The position numbers were made by a program, and so were the translations under genes. The notes beneath the pieces were generated by a model that was not told the origin of the DNA, made no database searches, and saw nothing but the letters and a program-made list of their open reading frames with translations. Source: Collinsella aerofaciens (lineage in GTDB: Bacteria > Actinomycetota > Coriobacteriia > Coriobacteriales > Coriobacteriaceae). From it: DNA of 47,178 nt. Shown one piece after another: positions 8,272-16,845 of the stretch. The stretch covers positions 1 through 47,178 of the forward strand of contig RQAP01000046.1 of NCBI GenBank assembly GCA_008671135.1, in the 5' to 3' direction. The first letter of the stretch is position 1. Every line of letters begins with the position of its first letter.

Positions 8272-9093
8272 ATGCCCTACCTTCTTTCTTGTGATATTCA
8301 TACTCATACGCTGTTCTCCGCGCATGCGTACTCAACCATTGAGGAGAATGTGTACTGGGCGGCGGAACGTGGCCTGCAGGTGCTCGGATCCGCCGACCAT
8401 CTGAGCTCTATGGTTACGGCTTGCCCCAACGACCTGCGCAGTTTCCAGTTCTTTATTAACCAGGATATCTGGCCGCGCATTTGGAGCGGCGTGCTGGTGC
8501 TTCGCGGCGCCGAGGTCGATATCGTTTCGCTGGACGGAAGCTTGTTTGGCGAGGACATTCCCGTGTCGCTCGATATTGCCGGCGATTCGTACAGTCACCA
8601 GCATTCGCTGTTCGATTTGGTGACGCGTAATTTGGATTATTTGGTGGCAAGCGTGCATAATCCGCAGTTTGCCGAGGGCGCGACGCTGGCTCAAACGACT
8701 CAGATGTACATCAATGCCCTGGAGCACCCCAAGGTGTTCATGCTTGGGCATACGGGTCGTTCGGGCGTGCCGTTCGATATCGATGAGGTGCTGCTGGCGG
8801 CCAAAGCCAAGCACAAGATCATTGAGATCAACAACCATAGTCTTGAGCACGGTGCCGACACTGAGCATTGGGTCGTATGCCGCAAGATTGCCGAGCGCTG
8901 CGCCGAGCTGGGCGTGGGTATTGGTGTGTCGACCGATGCCCACATTGGTATGGCCATTGGCAAGCTCGAGCACGCCCGCAAGTTGCTCGACGAGATTCAC
9001 TTCCCGCTGGACCTGATCGTGACGCGCGACCGCGAGACGCTGCTGCGCGAGATGGCGGCAGCCGGCGTATGCGACCTGCGCAAGGGGATGTAA
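8272..9093 (+). CDS. PHP-domain phosphatase (YcdX-like)
   Basis: A 273-aa metal-dependent phosphoesterase of the PHP superfamily, closest in layout to YcdX-type phosphatases. Metal ligands are visible in order: DIHTHTLFSAHAYS near residue 8, SADH near 40, GAEVDI near 81, SVHNP near 127, GHTGR near 160 and STDAHIG near 221. It is probably cytoplasmic; its substrate is unknown. The start follows AAGGAGACCCG. It has its own terminator at 9113-9145. Confidence 0.87.
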   Translation: MPYLLSCDIHTHTLFSAHAYSTIEENVYWAAERGLQVLGSADHLSSMVTACPNDLRSFQFFINQDIWPRIWSGVLVLRGAEVDIVSLDGSLFGEDIPVSLDIAGDSYSHQHSLFDLVTRNLDYLVASVHNPQFAEGATLAQTTQMYINALEHPKVFMLGHTGRSGVPFDIDEVLLAAKAKHKIIEINNHSLEHGADTEHWVVCRKIAERCAELGVGIGVSTDAHIGMAIGKLEHARKLLDEIHFPLDLIVTRDRETLLREMAAAGVCDLRKGM

Positions 9094-9112
9094 CGAGACT
9101 CATATGTCCAAC

Positions 9113-9145
9113 GAAAGGGGGCGGTCCAGACGGGCCGCCCCCTTT
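9113..9145. terminator. Terminator after the PHP phosphatase gene
   Basis: Perfect 11-bp stem AAAGGGGGCGG / CCGCCCCCTTT with a 9-base loop. Its A and T flanks would also allow it to serve the convergent rlmD-like gene. Confidence 0.85.
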
Positions 9146-9172
9146 CCTGTCCCAAAAATCTACCGGGGTGGA

Positions 9173-10621
9173 TTAGCGGCGCTCGAGGACCGCGACGGTC
9201 TCGGTGTGGTCGGTATGAGGGAACATGTCGGCCGGCGTGATCTTGAGCAGGCGATAGCCACCGTCGAGGAGCTGGTGCAGGTCGCGCTCTTGGGTCACGG
9301 GGTTGCAGCTGATATAGGTGATGCGGCGCGGCTTAAGTGCGCAGGCGGCCTCGAGGAACTCGGGGGTAGAGCCGGCGCGCGGCGGGTCGATGGAAAGGAC
9401 GTCGACGCGCTCGTTGTTATCTGCGGCATCTAGGATGTAGTCGGTGGCATCGTCGGCCATAAACCAAGCGCTGCGGGTGAGGCCGTTGAGCTCGGCATTG
9501 CGACGTGCGTCGGCAATGCCCGCCGGGTTGCGCTCCACGCCGAGCAGCATAATGCCGACACCTCTGTCCTGGGCATCCTTCGCGGCGCACAGACCGATGG
9601 TGCCGCTGCCGCAGTACGCGTCCATAAGAATGTCACCCTGCTGCAGGTCCATGCCGTCAATCGCGAGCTGATAGAGCAGCTCGGTCTGCTGCGGATTGGT
9701 CTGATAGAACGCGGTAGGGGAGATATCGAATTCGCAACCGAGCAGCTGGTCGCGCATGCACTCGGCGCCATAAACGATACGAGTCTCCTCACCCAAGATG
9801 GCGTTACCGGGACGGCCATTGATATTTTGGGCAACGGTGACGATATGCGGATCGAGCGCCGCGACGGCCTCAAAGAACTCCTGCGCATGCGGTAAGTCAC
9901 GCTGGGCGGTCACGAGCGTAATCATGACCTGGTCTGTACGCCAACCGCAGCGGACGACGGCATAGCGAAGCAAACCAAGATGCTTGTCCTCATTAAAGGC
10001 GGGAATATGCAGCCGCTCAGCTTCGCGTGCGATGCCGTTGAGAATCTGACGGGCACCCGGCGCCTCGACAGGACATTCGGGCACGGCAACGATCTTGTGC
10101 GTGCCGCGCTCAAAGAAACCGCAACGGACGGCGCCCTCCTTACCGGGAGCAAAGGGAGTGGCAGCCTTATGACGAAAGCCACGCGGCGCAGGATATTTGC
10201 CCGGGTCGCCCAGGGTGACACCCATGCCACGAATAGGATCTACAGCAATGCTCTCGCGCTCACAAAGCTCGGCAAACAGCTCCTCCATAGCAGCCTGCTT
10301 AGCCGCCAACTGCTTTTTATAAGGACGATTGAGCGCCGTGCACCCACCGCAAGATTTCATGATCGAACAGGGAGACTTGGGGTCCACGGCCTTACGCGCA
10401 GACGAAACCCGATCTTTATGCGAGCGCTTGGAACGAGTCTGAGGCGCTTTATCCCCGCCTCGACGAGAGTCAGAACGCTTGGTCTTAGCCCTGTTCTTGG
10501 TCGATTTGCTTTTTGCAGCTTTAGAAGACTTGGATTTCGTAGAAGATTTCTCCTCCTTCGACCCCTCAACCGCCTCCATCAAAGCACGACGAGCCCTACG
10601 CTCCGCACGAGATTCTGCCAT
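9173..10621 (-). CDS. rlmD: 23S rRNA (uracil-5-)-methyltransferase, RlmD/RumA family
   Basis: SAM-dependent enzyme making 5-methyluridine in 23S rRNA. The 482-aa product begins with an 80-residue Lys/Ser/Arg-rich tail. Next come the iron-sulfur ligands in CSIMKSCGGC with a later partner Cys (VPECPVE), the SAM-binding DAYCGSGTIGL, the catalytic nucleophile in YISCNPVT, and SIDPPRAG. RumA-like actinobacterial enzymes may target a related uridine, so the exact position is not certain. The ATG at 10621 has a poor ribosome site. A later start inside the basic tail is possible without affecting the catalytic domain. Confidence 0.88.
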   Translation of the reverse strand: MAESRAERRARRALMEAVEGSKEEKSSTKSKSSKAAKSKSTKNRAKTKRSDSRRGGDKAPQTRSKRSHKDRVSSARKAVDPKSPCSIMKSCGGCTALNRPYKKQLAAKQAAMEELFAELCERESIAVDPIRGMGVTLGDPGKYPAPRGFRHKAATPFAPGKEGAVRCGFFERGTHKIVAVPECPVEAPGARQILNGIAREAERLHIPAFNEDKHLGLLRYAVVRCGWRTDQVMITLVTAQRDLPHAQEFFEAVAALDPHIVTVAQNINGRPGNAILGEETRIVYGAECMRDQLLGCEFDISPTAFYQTNPQQTELLYQLAIDGMDLQQGDILMDAYCGSGTIGLCAAKDAQDRGVGIMLLGVERNPAGIADARRNAELNGLTRSAWFMADDATDYILDAADNNERVDVLSIDPPRAGSTPEFLEAACALKPRRITYISCNPVTQERDLHQLLDGGYRLLKITPADMFPHTDHTETVAVLERR

Positions 10622-10730
10622 GAATTAACCCCACTAATTTATAAATTTAAAGCTACAAGCATTGTACCGTGCCAAGCCAACAGACGATATGCAAGCGGTT
10701 TATTGGTATCAGTGATAGGTACAACGATGA

Positions 10731-10868
10731 TTGCCCGCTGGGCTCCGGGGCGGGGGGTTAAGTTTATCGCGAGTTCCGCACGAACAGGAGGCCACTGAAT
10801 GTGGCCTCCGTCGTGAGCAGGACTGTAGAGCAGGAAACTTAACCCCCGCCCCGGAGCCCAGCGGGCAA
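10731..10868. repeat. Long nested inverted repeat (outer arms about 34 bp, inner hairpin)
   Basis: Bases 10731-10765 pair with 10835-10868 over 34 bp; the only interruption is one extra G in a G-run. Inside, GGAGGCCAC (10787-10795) pairs perfectly with GTGGCCTCC (10801-10809), extended by CACGA/TCGTG across a small internal loop. It fills most of the 339-bp gap between two divergent genes; no gene is seen in that gap. Confidence 0.92.
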
Positions 10869-10876
10869 CCCCTCCC

Positions 10877-10905
10877 TTGTGCTCTATCACGCTAAAGTGT
10901 ATGAT
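10877..10905 (+). promoter_or_regulatory. Candidate promoter of the amino-acid ABC importer operon
   Basis: TTGTGC (10877-10882), exactly 17 bases, then TATGAT (10900-10905). The -10 box is good (5 of 6), the -35 box poor. TAAAGTG (10893-10899) abuts the -10 box and has an inverted partner CACTTTA about 26 bp further on, which could be a regulator site. Confidence 0.45.
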
Positions 10906-10960
10906 TCTGAACGTTACATGACTCACTTTACCTAACTAAAGTACCATCAAGGGGGATACC

Positions 10961-11821
10961 ATGAACACCGATATGTCTCGTCGTCAGTTTGTTGGTCTAG
11001 CCGGCTCGCTCGCCACGGTGCTGGGCCTTGGTCTTGTCGGTTGCGGCGGTGGTGCCGGCAAGGGCTCTGCTGCCGGTTCTGCCGCAGCCAAGGATGTGAA
11101 GGGTGCTGCGGAGTCCAAGAAGCTCGTGGTGGGCTTTGATAAGTCCTATCCTCCGTACGGCTTTGTGGGCGACGATGGCGAGTACACCGGCTTTGATCTC
11201 GATCTGGCCAAGGCTGTTGCCGATAAGCAGGGCTGGGAGGTCAAATACGAGGCCATCGACTGGGACGCCAAGGATACGCTGCTTAACTCGGGCGCCATCA
11301 ACTGCATCTGGAACGGCTTTACCATGGAGGGCCGTGAGGACGACTACACGTTCTCCGAGCCGTACATGCTCAACGAGCAGGTGCTGGTGGTCAAGAAGGA
11401 TGCGGGCATCAAGGGCTGGGACGATCTTGCCGGCAAGACCGTGATTACCCAGACCGATTCCGCTGCGCAGGATGTACTCGAGGGTGACCAGAAGGATTTG
11501 GCGGCGACGTTTGCCACGCTCGACACGATCGGCGAGTACAACACGGCCTTTATGCAGCTCGAGAGCGGCGCGGTCGATGCCGTGGCGTGCGATCTTTCGA
11601 TTGCCCAGTATCAGCTTGCCGCCAAGCCCGATGCCTATACGCAGCTTGATGAGCCGCTGTCCAGCGAGCACTACGCCGTTGGCTTTAAGAAGGGCGACAC
11701 CAAGTCGGCCGATGCTGTAGCCGAGTCGCTCAAGGCACTCTACGATGACGGTACGGTTAAGGATCTCTGCGACAAGTATTCAAGCTATGGTCTATCTTTC
11801 GATAATTGGGTGCTCAAGTAA
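10961..11821 (+). CDS. Amino-acid ABC transporter substrate-binding lipoprotein
   Basis: Extracytoplasmic binding protein (286 aa) of the polar amino-acid family. The N-terminus carries SRRQFVGLAG, resembling a twin-arginine signal, followed by the lipobox LGLVGC. The mature domain starts KLVVGFDKSYPPYGFVGDDGEYTG-like, split by the typical GFDLDLAKAVA motif, and ends CDKYSSYGLSFDNW. Cystine and glutamine/arginine binders share these motifs, so the substrate is not assigned. AAGGGGGATACC precedes the ATG. The stop codon overlaps the start of the permease gene (TAATG), giving a tight three-gene operon. Confidence 0.92.
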   Translation: MNTDMSRRQFVGLAGSLATVLGLGLVGCGGGAGKGSAAGSAAAKDVKGAAESKKLVVGFDKSYPPYGFVGDDGEYTGFDLDLAKAVADKQGWEVKYEAIDWDAKDTLLNSGAINCIWNGFTMEGREDDYTFSEPYMLNEQVLVVKKDAGIKGWDDLAGKTVITQTDSAAQDVLEGDQKDLAATFATLDTIGEYNTAFMQLESGAVDAVACDLSIAQYQLAAKPDAYTQLDEPLSSEHYAVGFKKGDTKSADAVAESLKALYDDGTVKDLCDKYSSYGLSFDNWVLK

Positions 11822-12474
11822 TGTCTATTCAGGTCATGATGCAGATGCTCGGCCAGGGTTTCTTGGTCAGTTTGCAGTTGTTTGTGCTGACGCTGTTGGG
11901 GTCGATTCCGCTGGGAATCCCCGTGGCGTTCATGCGCATGAGCAAAATTGCGCCGCTTCGCTGGATCGCGCGTATCTATATTTCGGTGATGCGTGGCACG
12001 CCGCTCATGCTACAGATGTTCGCCATCTACTTTGCTCCGTACTACGTGTTCGGCATCTCGCTCACGCCCGATTCCAAATGGACGGCATGCGTCGTGGCGT
12101 TCATCATCAACTACGCCGGCTACTTTGCCGAGATCTATCGCTCGGGTTTGCAGTCCATTCCGCGTGGTCAATACGAGGCAGCCGAGGTGCTGGGCTATTC
12201 GCGCATGCAGACGTTTCTGTATATCGTGATGCCGCAGGTCGCCAAGCGTATTCTGCCGGCGATGGGCAACGAGATCATCACGCTGGTCAAGGACACGTCG
12301 CTGGCGTTTGCCATTGGCGTGGGCGAGATGTTCTCGACCGCCAAGGCCCTGGTTGCCTCGCAGGTGAGCATGGTACCGTTTGCGATTGCGGCGCTGATCT
12401 ACTGGGTTTTCAACTTTGTGGTCGAGATGCTGCTGGGCGCTGCCGAGAAAAAATTGGATTACTACCATGATTAA
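11821..12474 (+). CDS. Amino-acid ABC transporter permease, HisM/GlnP family
   Basis: The 217-aa integral membrane subunit has about five predicted helices. The diagnostic MRGTPLMLQMF near residue 58 and the EAA coupling loop EAAEVLGYSRMQTFLYIVMPQ (as two blocks around residues 119-139) contact the ATPase. The ATG at 11821 overlaps the previous stop; a TTG 15 bases upstream is less likely. Its end overlaps the ATPase start by 8 bp, so the three importer subunits are translationally coupled. Confidence 0.93.
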   Translation: MSIQVMMQMLGQGFLVSLQLFVLTLLGSIPLGIPVAFMRMSKIAPLRWIARIYISVMRGTPLMLQMFAIYFAPYYVFGISLTPDSKWTACVVAFIINYAGYFAEIYRSGLQSIPRGQYEAAEVLGYSRMQTFLYIVMPQVAKRILPAMGNEIITLVKDTSLAFAIGVGEMFSTAKALVASQVSMVPFAIAALIYWVFNFVVEMLLGAAEKKLDYYHD

Positions 12475-13231
12475 TTCGGTAATGAATATAACGAGCGCGC
12501 GCAAGGCGTTTGGCGGCAATGAGGTGCTCAAGGATATTTCACTCGAGGTCAAGCGCGGCGAGGTCGTGGCGATTATCGGACCTTCAGGCGGCGGTAAGTC
12601 CACGCTGCTGCGCTGCGCCACGCTGCTCGAGACGCTCGACGGCGGCTCACTTTCGTTTGGCGACCTTGCGGTTGCGACGGATGCGGGATCGGGTGCGATA
12701 TATGCGAAGGGAGATGTTCCCAAGCAAGCGCGTTCGCGTTTTGGTCTGGTGTTCCAGAACTATAATCTGTTCCCGCATTATACCGTGATGAAAAACATCA
12801 CCGATGCGCCGATTCGCGTGCTTAAGCGTCCGCGCGAGCAGGCGGAAGCCCGCGCTCACGAGCTGATTGCGCAAATGGGGCTGACGGGCAACGAGAACAA
12901 GGTTCCGTGTGAGCTTTCGGGCGGTCAGCAGCAGCGCGTGAGTATTGCCCGCGCCCTGGCGCTCGACCCGGAAATCTTGTTCTTTGACGAGCCGACTTCG
13001 GCGCTCGATCCCGAGCTGACGGCCGAGGTGCTGCGTGTCATTAAAGACCTTGCTGCGCAGAATATGACGATGGTGATTGTGACGCACGCGATGCAGTTTG
13101 CCCGCGACGTTGCCGACCGCGTGGTCTTTATGGACGGCGGTCGTATTGTCGAGGAGGGGCCTGCCGAGCAGGTTATCGACCATCCGCGCGAGCAGCGTAC
13201 CCGTGAGTTCTTGAGCCGTATCGAGGGATAG
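12467..13231 (+). CDS. Amino-acid ABC transporter ATP-binding protein
   Basis: A 254-aa ATPase of the GlnQ/HisP group that powers the importer encoded by the two preceding genes. Walker A is GPSGGGKST, Q-loop GLVFQNYNLFPH, signature LSGGQQQR, Walker B ILFFDEPTSALD and H-loop VTHAMQF. Compared with GlnQ it has an insert of about 15 residues (VATDAGSGAIYAKGDVPKQ) before the Q-loop. ATG 12467 overlaps the permease gene; an alternative ATG at 12482 would trim five residues. A terminator follows at 13263. Confidence 0.93.
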   Translation: MINSVMNITSARKAFGGNEVLKDISLEVKRGEVVAIIGPSGGGKSTLLRCATLLETLDGGSLSFGDLAVATDAGSGAIYAKGDVPKQARSRFGLVFQNYNLFPHYTVMKNITDAPIRVLKRPREQAEARAHELIAQMGLTGNENKVPCELSGGQQQRVSIARALALDPEILFFDEPTSALDPELTAEVLRVIKDLAAQNMTMVIVTHAMQFARDVADRVVFMDGGRIVEEGPAEQVIDHPREQRTREFLSRIEG

Positions 13232-13262
13232 GCTCAGCTATTTATTCAACTGTTTATTGAGG

Positions 13263-13300
13263 CGAAACCGCCGCAGGTCTTATGATCTGCGGCGGTTTTT
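13263..13300 (+). terminator. Terminator of the amino-acid importer operon
   Basis: Stem AAACCGCCGCAG / CTGCGGCGGTTT with a loop of about 9 bases, followed by TTTT. Confidence 0.9.
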
Positions 13301-13349
13301 GCATCCGCGGGGTTCAATAATCGCCTCGCAAGCTCGCATCCTCCTCTCG

Positions 13350-13533
13350 CCGCCTGTATCCATACGTGCGCCGAAAGGTGTGCATGGACAGGCGACTGCA
13401 AGGGTAGGGTGGTGGCATAGGACATTTGGAGGGTGAGTCGGCTCGGCTGCCGACCATGCTGCTCCCGGGACGGCATCGACCGCGAACTCTCCCCGTTGGC
13501 GTCGCGCATCGCGCGCGACCCTGCAAGGAGGTC
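13350..13533 (+). other. Structured 5' leader of the EF-G-like gene
   Basis: The 305-bp gap before the gene has no coding candidate but holds successive hairpins. The first pairs GCCTGT/ACAGGC and TCCAT/ATGGA and is capped by GTGCGCC-GAAA-GGTGTGC, a GNRA tetraloop (about 13353-13394). The next is GTCGG-CCGAC near 13437-13455. GTCGCGC / GCGCGAC near 13501-13519 ends a few bases before the AAGGAGG ribosome site at 13525. The layout suggests a regulated leader. No known riboswitch class was recognised. Confidence 0.4.
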
Positions 13534-13536
13534 ATC

Positions 13537-15612
13537 ATGGGTGCTCCCAAGACCGGCAACGTAAGGAACGTGGTGCTCGTAGGCCAAGGCGGGGTGGGCA
13601 AGACTTCACTTGCCGAGGCCATGCTCCACCTTTCCGGCAAGACCGCTCGCCTGGGCGGCCACGACGGCACCAAGCCCACGCTCGACTATGACCCCGAAGA
13701 GGTCAAGCGCTCATTCTCCATCTCGACGACCATCGCACCGATCGACTGGAAGGGCGCCCGCATCAACGTGCTCGATGCCCCGTGCTATCCCGATTTTATC
13801 GGCGATGCCTTTGCTGCGATGAGCGTCTGCGAGACGGCGCTGTTTGTGGTCGACGCCGAGGCCGGCCCGCAGCCGACGACGGTTAAGCTTTGGTACGCCG
13901 CCGAGGACCTGCGCCTAGCGCGCGCGGTGTTCGTAAACCGCCTGTCGCGCCCCGAGGCCAGCTTTGCGACCACGATGGACCTGCTGCAGGAGCGCTTTGG
14001 TACACGCTTGGGCGCCGTGACCCTCCCCTGGGGCGAGGGCGAGGACTTTAACGGCATCATCGACCTGGTGCGTATGAAGGCGCGTCACTGCAACGGCACC
14101 GAGGCCGTTGAGTCGGAGATCCCCGAGGAGTATCGTGCCCAGGCCGAGGAAGCCCATGACCATCTGTGCGAGCTGGTGGCCGAGGCTGACGATGAGCTGA
14201 TGATGAAGTACCTGGAAGGCGAGGAGACGCTGACGCAGGAGGAGCTCGAAGGCCTGCTGTCGAAAGCGATCGCCGAGCGCATCTTTGTGCCGGTCTTTGC
14301 GGGCGATTGCATTAAGGAGCAGGGCGTCAACTCGCTGATGGACGACATTGCCACGTACTTCCCGGCGCCGACTGACTACGGCGAGATGCCGCTCATCGAC
14401 GGCGACTCGCTCAAGATCTCGAGTGACGATGACCGTCCGGTGGCATTTGTGTTTAAGACGCTGGCCGACCCACAGCAGGGCCGCATCAGCTTTATCAAGG
14501 TACTGACGGGTACGCTTGAGCCGGGCCTTGAGCTGATCAATGCCCGCACGCGCAAGAGCGACCGTCTGGCTCACCTGTATGTGATGTGCGGCCGCGACAT
14601 GACCGAGGTCGGCCACGCCTATGCCGGCGACATCATCGTGGCGCCCAAGCTGGCGGCCGAGACGGGCGATACGCTCTCGATTACCGGCAAGGTCGAGGCG
14701 GCGGCGTTTAAGTTCCCCAACTCGCAGTACCGCATCGCCATTGAGGCCGAGAATCGTGGCGACGAGGAGAAGCTCTACACGTTTATCGAGAAGGCCTGCA
14801 AGGCCGATCCGACCATGAGCATCGACCGCGACGAGGAGACCGGGCAGACCATCATCTCGGCGGTGGGCGAGGCGCAGGTTTCGGTGCTGCTCAACCGTTT
14901 GGAGGATCGCACCAAGGTCGTGGCCAAGAGCGTGCCGATCCGTATTCCGTATCGTGAGACCATTCGCCGCACGGCAAGTGCCCAGGGCCGCCACAAGAAG
15001 CAGACAGGCGGTGCCGGTCAGTATGGCGACTGCTGGCTGCGCGTTGAGCCGCTCATTGGGCCCGACGGCACGAGCGACGGCTATGAGTTTGTGGACGAGG
15101 TCGTGGGCGGCCGCATTCCGCGCTCGCTGATCCCCGCCGTGGACAAGGGCGTCCAGGAGACCATGAAGGACGGCATCATTGCCGGCTACCCGCTTACGGG
15201 CATTCGCGTGGCTGTGTACGACGGTTCGTATCACAGCGTCGACTCCAACGAGATGGCGTTCCGCGCGGCGGCTCGCATCGGCCTGCGCAAGGCATGCGCC
15301 GACGCCGACCCGGTGGTGCTGGAGCCCATCGAGGAAATCACGGTGACTATCCCCGAGAGCTACGCCGGCGCCGTGATGGGCGACATCTCGGCCTCGCGCG
15401 GTCGCGTGACGGGTATGGAGACCGATGAGCGCGGCGATACCGTGGTCATTGCCCAGGCGCCGTTGGCCGAGCTGACGGATTATTCGACGCGTCTGCGCTC
15501 TATCACGCGCGGCACGGGCGACTTTACCATGAAGCCCGCCGGCTATGAGCAGGTGCCTTATGACGTTCAGGCCAAGCTGGTCGAGCGCTATGAGGAGGGC
15601 CGTGCCAAGTAA
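13537..15612 (+). CDS. Elongation factor G-like GTPase (EF-G2/FusA2 type)
   Basis: The 691-aa protein has EF-G domain order: G domain (Walker A GQGGVGKTS, residues 16-24), domain II, and domains III-V, with YRETIRRTASAQGRHKKQ and PLTGIRVAVYDGSYHSVDS in domain IV-like positions. G3, normally DTPGH, reads DAPCY (80-84), losing the catalytic histidine, and G4, normally NKxD, reads NRLS (134-137). It is therefore a paralogue of unproven activity rather than the housekeeping translocase. The AAGGAGG site 5 bases upstream fixes the start; an in-frame open extension back to 13426 lacks support. Confidence 0.88.
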   Translation: MGAPKTGNVRNVVLVGQGGVGKTSLAEAMLHLSGKTARLGGHDGTKPTLDYDPEEVKRSFSISTTIAPIDWKGARINVLDAPCYPDFIGDAFAAMSVCETALFVVDAEAGPQPTTVKLWYAAEDLRLARAVFVNRLSRPEASFATTMDLLQERFGTRLGAVTLPWGEGEDFNGIIDLVRMKARHCNGTEAVESEIPEEYRAQAEEAHDHLCELVAEADDELMMKYLEGEETLTQEELEGLLSKAIAERIFVPVFAGDCIKEQGVNSLMDDIATYFPAPTDYGEMPLIDGDSLKISSDDDRPVAFVFKTLADPQQGRISFIKVLTGTLEPGLELINARTRKSDRLAHLYVMCGRDMTEVGHAYAGDIIVAPKLAAETGDTLSITGKVEAAAFKFPNSQYRIAIEAENRGDEEKLYTFIEKACKADPTMSIDRDEETGQTIISAVGEAQVSVLLNRLEDRTKVVAKSVPIRIPYRETIRRTASAQGRHKKQTGGAGQYGDCWLRVEPLIGPDGTSDGYEFVDEVVGGRIPRSLIPAVDKGVQETMKDGIIAGYPLTGIRVAVYDGSYHSVDSNEMAFRAAARIGLRKACADADPVVLEPIEEITVTIPESYAGAVMGDISASRGRVTGMETDERGDTVVIAQAPLAELTDYSTRLRSITRGTGDFTMKPAGYEQVPYDVQAKLVERYEEGRAK

Positions 15613-15646
15613 CGTGTGGTTTTGCCTGCAATGTAGGTGCTGACGA

Positions 15647-15682
15647 AAAGGCCGTCCTGGGTAACCGGGGCGGCCTTATTTG
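15647..15682 (+). terminator. Terminator after the EF-G-like gene
   Basis: AAGGCCGTCC pairs with GGGGCGGCCTT (with G-U) around TGGGTAACC, followed by ATTTG. A and T flanks also suit the convergent nuclease gene. Confidence 0.75.
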
Positions 15683-15742
15683 ATCCCCTGGGGACGGAGG
15701 AAAACGGATCATGTTTTTGGGTTACGGGCGGCGCGGTCGGCA

Positions 15743-16726
15743 CTAGTCTCCGGATGCCTGGTTGCGGCCGGTGGCGTAATCGATCTGCACGTGCGGCTGC
15801 AGGTTGTAGCAGTACACGTGGAAGCACAGGGTCTTGCCGTGGTCCTCGATCGATTGTGCTTCCAGACGTACGCCACGACAGACGAGTTCCTCTTCGTTGT
15901 ACATGGGCGTGACGCGGTAGAGCACATGGTTACCCGTATCGCGAATATAGTTGAGAATCTGCTCTTCAAACGGTAGCATGCCCGTCTCGTTGAGATAGCG
16001 CGTGCCGGTGAGGAGATTTTTGCGGTTGGCGTTTTCGCCGCAGAGCGACCAGGCGATGAGGTGGCAGCGGTTGTAGAGGCTCTGGCCTGGAATAAAGTCG
16101 TAGCGCTGCTGATGCCAACCGGCAGGGTGGATGCGCGAGATATCGCCGCGCTTGCCCTGGCCGAGCGATTCGGGGCCAACGCAGGCGAGTGCCTTGCGGG
16201 TGCGGCCCAGGCTATCGAGCTTGGAGAATTTCTTAAAGCAGCCCTCTTCGGTGGCGCGATCGTATTCATCGAGCGTGAACGACGGCATGCCCAACGGGTG
16301 CGTGCTGTCGGCGCGAAGGGCAACGTAGGGGTTGCCGGCGTAGTCGGGAATGCTGCTGAGATAAACACCGCGGGCGCGGTTGAGGTCAGGGTTTTCGACT
16401 TCGTTGATGGGGGTGGCGGCGCTTTCCGCGGAGGCAGCGTCACCGGCGTCGGTTGCGACGGATTCAGAGCCATCGCCAGAGTCTTGGCTATTTTGAGAGT
16501 CCGGGGAGCTCGCTGTTCCCGATTCGAGCCGGGCGACCAAGTCCGCCTCGTCGCCGGTGCGGCTGGGACTCTCGTTTTGCTTCTCGGCCAGAGCTGCCGC
16601 CTGCTCATCGCTTTGCGGCGACAACAACTTGGGCGCTCCGTCGAGCGACCCTGTGAACAGCGCAAACCCCAGCACCATGGCAGTGCCGATGGAAAGTGCT
16701 TGCTTGTAGGCGGACTTGCGCGACAT
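15743..16726 (-). CDS. Secreted or membrane-anchored DNA/RNA non-specific endonuclease
   Basis: A 327-aa protein: N-terminal hydrophobic signal (YKQALSIGTAMVLGFALF), a Ser/Asp/Ala-rich spacer (about 45-105), then an EndA/NucA-type nuclease domain. The catalytic block YNRCHLIAWSLCGENANRKN carries His and Asn at the expected positions, though the usual D-R-G-H reads N-R-C-H. LLTGTRYLNETGM and the late NHVLYRVTPMY segment match the family. Such enzymes act outside the cell, as in DNA uptake in streptococci or nutrient scavenging. AGGAG precedes the ATG. It is monocistronic and convergent with the EF-G2-like gene. Confidence 0.86.
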   Translation of the reverse strand: MSRKSAYKQALSIGTAMVLGFALFTGSLDGAPKLLSPQSDEQAAALAEKQNESPSRTGDEADLVARLESGTASSPDSQNSQDSGDGSESVATDAGDAASAESAATPINEVENPDLNRARGVYLSSIPDYAGNPYVALRADSTHPLGMPSFTLDEYDRATEEGCFKKFSKLDSLGRTRKALACVGPESLGQGKRGDISRIHPAGWHQQRYDFIPGQSLYNRCHLIAWSLCGENANRKNLLTGTRYLNETGMLPFEEQILNYIRDTGNHVLYRVTPMYNEEELVCRGVRLEAQSIEDHGKTLCFHVYCYNLQPHVQIDYATGRNQASGD

Positions 16727-16845
16727 TGAGGCTCCTGGATGGACGGTTGGGAATCTACCAGTCTAGCAGGAGCCGGCAAGGGCCGTTCTGTCGAACAAAT
16801 ACTTAAGATTTGAGACAAACGCTACTGATTCATTTGTCCCGCGGT

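Noticed and set aside
10731..10868. Retron msr-msd region
   Set aside because: The nested inverted repeat shape is suggestive, but no reverse transcriptase gene is nearby.
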